Assembly (NCBI GenBank): GCA_944325255.1
Contig: CALUZH010000010.1
Span: 1-64,000 of the forward strand
DNA from: an uncultured Erysipelotrichaceae bacterium
Lineage (GTDB): Bacteria > Bacillota_I > Bacilli_A > Erysipelotrichales > Erysipelotrichaceae
Length of the DNA stretch: 64,000 bases
Direction: 5' to 3'
The notes beneath the pieces are model-generated. The model searched no databases. It was not told where the DNA came from and saw only the letters and a list, made by a program, of their open reading frames with translations. Shown here piece by piece: positions 59,965 through 64,000 of this stretch. The position numbers were made by a program, and so were the translations under genes. How positions within the stretch are numbered: position 1 is the stretch's first letter; each line of letters begins with the position of its first letter.

Positions 59965-61527
59965 ATGTTAATTATTAAAGATATTAAGTGCCCTTTGAAT
60001 GCCGATGCTTCGGACATTAAAAAAAGACTTGCCCAAAAATTAAAAATCCGGGAAACGGACATCTATATGTGCCAAGCCCATAAACGTTCACTTGATGCCC
60101 GCCAAAGAAATGCTTCCCTGCAATATGTCTATCAATTGCTTGTGGAAATTAAAAACGAAGAACGTTTTTATCATTTGCCTAATGTCGAAAAGTATATAGC
60201 GAAAGACCTTCGCCCCTTAAAAATAAAAAGTGCTGTCCGACCGATCATTATCGGTTATGGGCCGGCTGGTATTTTTGCCGCCAAACGTTTCATTGATGCC
60301 GGTATAAAGCCGCTTGTCTTTGAAAAGGGACCGCGCATTGAAGAAAGAAGAAAAAAGGTTGCCCATTTTTTTAAAACCGGTGAACTTGATGAAAATGCCA
60401 ATGTCCAATTCGGTGAAGGCGGAGCCGGAACTTTTTCCGATGCCAAGCTTACCACCCGAATTAAGGATCCTTTAATCCCCTATATTCTTGATGTTTTTAC
60501 CAAACATGGGGCCCAGTCAGAAATTAAAATTGATGCCCATCCCCATATCGGTACCGATGTCATTCAAAAAGTCATCACCGCCATTACCGACAATCTTCAA
60601 AGCCAGGGCGCCGAATTTCATTTTTCGGAAGCCGTAAAAGACTTTATCGCTATCGATGGCAGGATGCGGGGAGTTATCACCGATAAGGGCAGATACTTCA
60701 GTGATTATATTATTTTAGCTTCCGGTCATAGTGCCGAAGATTTAGCAAAAACCCTAATCAAACATCAAGTCCATATCACTGCCAAGGATATGGCCATCGG
60801 TTTTCGGGTTGAACATCCCCAAAGCCTCATTGATAAGCAGCAATACCATGATGAAAAAGAATATCTTTTAGGCCCGGCCGAGTATTTTTTACGCTATAAG
60901 GGTGAACGGGGCGTCTATAGTTTTTGTATGTGCCCGGGCGGCATCGTCGTTCCTGCTTCATCCAAAAAAGCAAGCATTGTCACCAACGGCATGTCCTATG
61001 CTGCCCGAAACAGCGGTATAGCCAACAGTGCCATATTGGTCCAAGTGCCTTCAAGTGATTTTCAAAGTGACGATCCGCTTGCCGGCTTTGCCTATCTTCA
61101 TGAACTAGAGGCCCGAGCCTATGCTATAAGCTCCTCATATAAGGCCTTAGCCCAAAATATTAAGGATTATATGAATCACGATATAAGCCCTCTTATTTTC
61201 CCTTCAAGCTATCCTTTAAATACCCATCTGAATGATTTCAATAAATTTTTTCCACCTTTATATAACACCTTATTTAAGGAAGCTTTTAAACATTTTGATC
61301 AACAAATACCCGGTTTTATCGATCAGGGCATTATGCTGGGCCCGGAAACCCGCAGCAGCAGTCCAATCCGCATTTGGCGCGATAAAGACGGCCAGGCCGT
61401 TAATAATGAAGGCCTTTATCCGGCAGGTGAAGGCAGCGGTTATGGCGGAGGAATTATGTCCTGTGCCTTAGACGGGGTCAAGACGGCTGATCGAATTCTT
61501 TTAAAATTAAGCCATAATTCACTTTAA
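59965..61527 (+). CDS. FAD-dependent dehydrogenase-like protein (YtfP/HI0933-related)
   Basis: This 520-residue flavoprotein has an N-terminal THUMP-like/RNA-associated region (residues 1-90), then the dinucleotide motif PIIIGYGPAGIFAAKRF, the family signature FGEGGAGTFSDAKLTTR and a C-terminal GEGSGYGGGIMS. It belongs to the uncharacterised bacterial FAD-dependent proteins annotated as NAD(FAD)-utilising dehydrogenases. No partner gene shows its substrate. No Shine-Dalgarno sequence precedes the ATG. Confidence 0.85.
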   Translation: MLIIKDIKCPLNADASDIKKRLAQKLKIRETDIYMCQAHKRSLDARQRNASLQYVYQLLVEIKNEERFYHLPNVEKYIAKDLRPLKIKSAVRPIIIGYGPAGIFAAKRFIDAGIKPLVFEKGPRIEERRKKVAHFFKTGELDENANVQFGEGGAGTFSDAKLTTRIKDPLIPYILDVFTKHGAQSEIKIDAHPHIGTDVIQKVITAITDNLQSQGAEFHFSEAVKDFIAIDGRMRGVITDKGRYFSDYIILASGHSAEDLAKTLIKHQVHITAKDMAIGFRVEHPQSLIDKQQYHDEKEYLLGPAEYFLRYKGERGVYSFCMCPGGIVVPASSKKASIVTNGMSYAARNSGIANSAILVQVPSSDFQSDDPLAGFAYLHELEARAYAISSSYKALAQNIKDYMNHDISPLIFPSSYPLNTHLNDFNKFFPPLYNTLFKEAFKHFDQQIPGFIDQGIMLGPETRSSSPIRIWRDKDGQAVNNEGLYPAGEGSGYGGGIMSCALDGVKTADRILLKLSHNSL

Positions 61528-61568
61528 TTTCACAAGCATAAATATAATGATAATTGAGGTGAGAAAGT

Positions 61569-62654
61569 ATGAAAAACAGTATTAAAACTTATATTATCGT
61601 CTTTTTAGTTGCTATATTGGGTGGCTTTATCGGTGTTTACGGCGGTCATACTTTATATGATGCCGAAAATCCCGCAAGTGTGACCAACGAAAGCACTTTG
61701 ACCACTACCTACAGTAATAAAGAAAATTCTTCCTTAAAAGAAGGCATTAAAAAAGCCTATGATACAGTCGTTGAAATATCGGTTGATAAAAGTGAATCAT
61801 CATATTTCTTCGGTCAAGAGATCCGTTCAACTTCTTTAGGTTCCGGTGTCATTATCTCTCAAGACGGCTATATCATTACCAATGAACATGTCATCGACGG
61901 CGCCAACAAAATAACCGTCGAAGATGTAAATGGCAATATATATGATGCTGAACTTATCGGCTATGATACCAAGACCGATATCGCCGTCATTAAAATTGAT
62001 GCCCATGATCTTGATTATGCCGAAATCTCCGACAGCGATGCCCTGGAAATCGGTGATGATGCCATTGTCATCGGTAATCCTTTAGGTAACGGTATATCGG
62101 TATCTAACGGTATTATTTCCGCCTTAAACAAGGAAGTCGTCATTGAAAATGAAACCATGTATCTTATTCAAACCAATGCAGCCGTCAACCAAGGCAACAG
62201 CGGCGGCGGACTCTTTGATATCAATGGTAATTTAATCGGCATCGTCAATGCCAAATCCGGCAATACTTCAAGCAACGTATCCGTTGAAGGTTTAGGCTAT
62301 GCCATCCCTTCAAATTTAGTTGTCGAGATTGCCAATGATATCATCGATAACGGCTATGTCAAAGACCGGGCTACCTTAGGTGTCACGGTCTCTAATATCT
62401 CCCAAATGCAAGGCTTTCCGGATGGTTTATATATCATCTCCATCCAAGAAGGTTCCGCTGCCGAAAAAGCCGGCTTACAAACCTATGATCGGATCATTGA
62501 GTTTAACGGTATGGAAATTAATGATTACAATGATTTAAGTCAAGCCTTGGAAGAGCTTGATGTCGGTGATACTGCCGCTATTAAGGTCATTCGCAATAAT
62601 GAAGAACTGGAATTAAGTATTACGCTTCAAGAAAATACCCAAAGCAATAATTAA
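61569..62654 (+). CDS. htrA: HtrA/DegP-like serine protease
   Basis: This 361-residue protease has an N-terminal membrane anchor (residues 7-25), a trypsin-like domain with the triad H107 (NEHVIDGA), D137 (TKTDIAV) and S211 (GNSGGG), and one C-terminal PDZ domain (about residues 265-355). It degrades or refolds damaged exported proteins at the outer membrane face. A TATAAT and a GAGGTGAG ribosome-binding site precede the ATG, so it has an ordinary leader. It ends before a large terminator hairpin. Confidence 0.93.
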   Translation: MKNSIKTYIIVFLVAILGGFIGVYGGHTLYDAENPASVTNESTLTTTYSNKENSSLKEGIKKAYDTVVEISVDKSESSYFFGQEIRSTSLGSGVIISQDGYIITNEHVIDGANKITVEDVNGNIYDAELIGYDTKTDIAVIKIDAHDLDYAEISDSDALEIGDDAIVIGNPLGNGISVSNGIISALNKEVVIENETMYLIQTNAAVNQGNSGGGLFDINGNLIGIVNAKSGNTSSNVSVEGLGYAIPSNLVVEIANDIIDNGYVKDRATLGVTVSNISQMQGFPDGLYIISIQEGSAAEKAGLQTYDRIIEFNGMEINDYNDLSQALEELDVGDTAAIKVIRNNEELELSITLQENTQSNN

Positions 62655-62659
62655 CAAGC

Positions 62660-62717
62660 AAAAAGAGGCGATATAAGCCAGAGCGAATAACTCTTGGCTA
62701 CTACCGCCTCTTTTTTT
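62660..62717 (+). terminator. Terminator of htrA
   Basis: AAAAAGAGGCG (62660-62670) pairs with CGCCTCTTTTTT (62705-62716); an inner hairpin lies between the arms. A T-run follows. Confidence 0.8.
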
Positions 62718-62790
62718 ATTGGCAGCTAAAACTTTGAGCTATATACCAAAATACAAGAAAATCATAGTTTTCTTAGAGCTTTAGAATATA

Positions 62791-62827
62791 AAAAGGTGTG
62801 TAAACCCTAGATTTACACACCCCTTTT
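62791..62827 (-). terminator. Terminator of the EF-G gene
   Basis: AAAAGGTGTGTAAA and TTTACACACC form a long stem with a short bulge, and A/T runs flank it. It lies just after the leftward EF-G gene. Between the two terminators (62718-62790) I see nothing. Confidence 0.8.
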
Positions 62828-62836
62828 TAAAATAAT

Positions 62837-64000
62837 TTACTCTTCGTCGTCTTCAACTTTGGCATTTTGAATGACTTTTTCAGCAATCGGTTGCGGACAT
62901 GGTTCATAACGATCAAAGTTAATGACATATTGACCGCGTCCTTGCGTCATTGAACGCAATTCCGTTGCATACTTTTGCATTTCGGCCATCGGTACTTCCG
63001 CATCGATCTTCTGTTCATTTTCTTCAGTCATTTCCATACCCATGATAATGCCCCGGCGTTTATTGAAGTCACCGATTATCGTACCGGTATATTCTTCCGG
63101 TACCCAAACCGTAACTTTGCCAATCGGTTCCAAAAGGATCGGTTTCGCTTTCGGCATACCGGCCTTATAAGCTAAACGAGCCGCAGCCTTAAAGGCAATT
63201 TCCTTAGAGTCGACTTCATGATAAGATCCATCAAAGAGCGTTGTCTTAACACCGACAACTTTATAGCCGGCCAAGACCCCCTTTTCCATACATTCTCTTA
63301 GACCCTGTTCAACAGCCGGGAAGTATTGTTTAGGTACGGCACCGCCAAAGATTTCTTCTTCAAAGACCATTTCTTCACTGTCACATGGTTCAAAACGAAC
63401 CCATACATGGCCATATTGTCCGGCACCACCCGATTGTTTCTTATGTTTACCTTCGGCTTCGACACTGCCCTTAATAGTCTCCCGATATGGAACTTTATAA
63501 GGAGCCATTTCAATTTCAACCTTATATTTATTTTTAAGTTTATTGACTACCACATCTAAGGCCTGGTCACCCATGGCATAGAGGACTTGTTCCTTGGTTT
63601 CAGTGTTTTTAACCAGCTTTAAAGTCTTATCTTCTTCGAGAACTCTTTGAAGCGCAAAAGACATCTTGTCTTCATCGGCCTTGGTTTTTGGCGTAATAGC
63701 CATACCAAGCATCGGTTCCGGGAAGACAATAGGCGGATAATTAACGGCATTATCCTTAGTTGATAAGGTATCGTTGGTCTCGGTATATTGCAACTTGACA
63801 ACAGCCCCTAAATCGCCGGTAAATAATTTACCGACGGCGACTTGATACTTACCGTTCATAACATAGATTTGATTGACTTTTTCGCTTTGTTCCTTGGCTA
63901 GATTATAAACTGTAGAATCGGAACTCAGGACACCGCTCATCACCTTAAGATAAGAAATCTTACCAACGAAAGGATCGACAACTGTCTTAAATACTTGAGC
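62837..64000 (-). CDS. fusA: Elongation factor G, C-terminal part (5' end beyond the window)
   Basis: The open frame reaches the right edge without a start, so only the last 387 residues are seen. It contains part of domain II (AQVFKTVVDPFVGKISYLKV), then PPIVFPEPMLGMAI, domain IV with GGAGQYGHVWVRF and domain V with RRGIIMGMEM. The sequence resembles EF-G2-type translocation factors rather than the canonical strA-operon EF-G. The G domain lies outside the window, so paralogue identity is provisional. Confidence 0.88.
   Translation of the reverse strand, partial: AQVFKTVVDPFVGKISYLKVMSGVLSSDSTVYNLAKEQSEKVNQIYVMNGKYQVAVGKLFTGDLGAVVKLQYTETNDTLSTKDNAVNYPPIVFPEPMLGMAITPKTKADEDKMSFALQRVLEEDKTLKLVKNTETKEQVLYAMGDQALDVVVNKLKNKYKVEIEMAPYKVPYRETIKGSVEAEGKHKKQSGGAGQYGHVWVRFEPCDSEEMVFEEEIFGGAVPKQYFPAVEQGLRECMEKGVLAGYKVVGVKTTLFDGSYHEVDSKEIAFKAAARLAYKAGMPKAKPILLEPIGKVTVWVPEEYTGTIIGDFNKRRGIIMGMEMTEENEQKIDAEVPMAEMQKYATELRSMTQGRGQYVINFDRYEPCPQPIAEKVIQNAKVEDDEE

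Overview
The window is AT-rich chromosomal DNA from a low-GC Gram-positive bacterium. It encodes PolC-type DNA polymerase III, the rimP-nusA-ylxR-ylxQ-infB-rbfA cluster, a T-box-controlled ileS and the ybeY-dgkA-cdd-era-recO cluster, all Bacillota hallmarks. An Rnf complex, rubrerythrin and a CoA-disulfide-reductase/rhodanese point to an anaerobe. Gene content and codon style suggest the Erysipelotrichia or a neighbouring class, but this is inference because no 16S gene is present.

Layout. 1-8.6 kb: a DUF1836 regulator divergent from a DegV/FakB-like lipid carrier, an Ntdp phosphatase, TPP-riboswitch-controlled thiT, the free-methionine-sulfoxide reductase, a pseudouridine-catabolism operon (psuK-psuG-acetyltransferase), a DD-carboxypeptidase and two lipoproteins. 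8.8-11.6 kb: an unassigned ATP-grasp/esterase/esterase operon. 11.7-19 kb: the era cluster, rlmA, rubrerythrin, a cytoplasmic alpha-amylase and the CoA-disulfide reductase. 19-21 kb: a two-component system. 21-28 kb: the Rnf operon (rnfCDGEA, a small cysteine-rich membrane protein, rnfB, mrp) divergent from apbE. 28-36 kb: pgi, an S1-domain protein, a DUF212 protein, an Nfu-like protein, a split ThrE exporter, an AI-2E-family permease and ileS. 36-41 kb: an ABC exporter with two FtsX-like permeases, a small secreted protein and an orphan prepilin-peptidase-like protein. 41-54 kb: the translation/transcription cluster, polC, a GltD-like oxidoreductase, rnc and recG. 54-58 kb: a PepSY lipoprotein, an aldo/keto reductase broken by one stop codon, tRNA-Leu and a decayed mobile-element gene. 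58-64 kb: udp, tRNA-Trp, a CPBP protease, an FAD protein, HtrA and the 3' part of an EF-G gene.

Three themes deserve attention. First, at least seven genes have a TATAAT-like hexamer exactly 6-7 nt before an ATG and no Shine-Dalgarno sequence, the arrangement expected for leaderless mRNAs. They include two divergent pairs. Second, the Rnf complex is unusual: RnfD carries a fused C-terminal FMN-binding domain, RnfB is only 102 residues and lacks the ferredoxin-like domains, and an NqrM-like four-cysteine membrane protein lies between rnfA and rnfB. Third, the decayed element beside tRNA-Leu contains five copies of a roughly 33-bp repeat encoding a peptide motif, next to an exact tandem 11-bp repeat that could be an integrase arm site.
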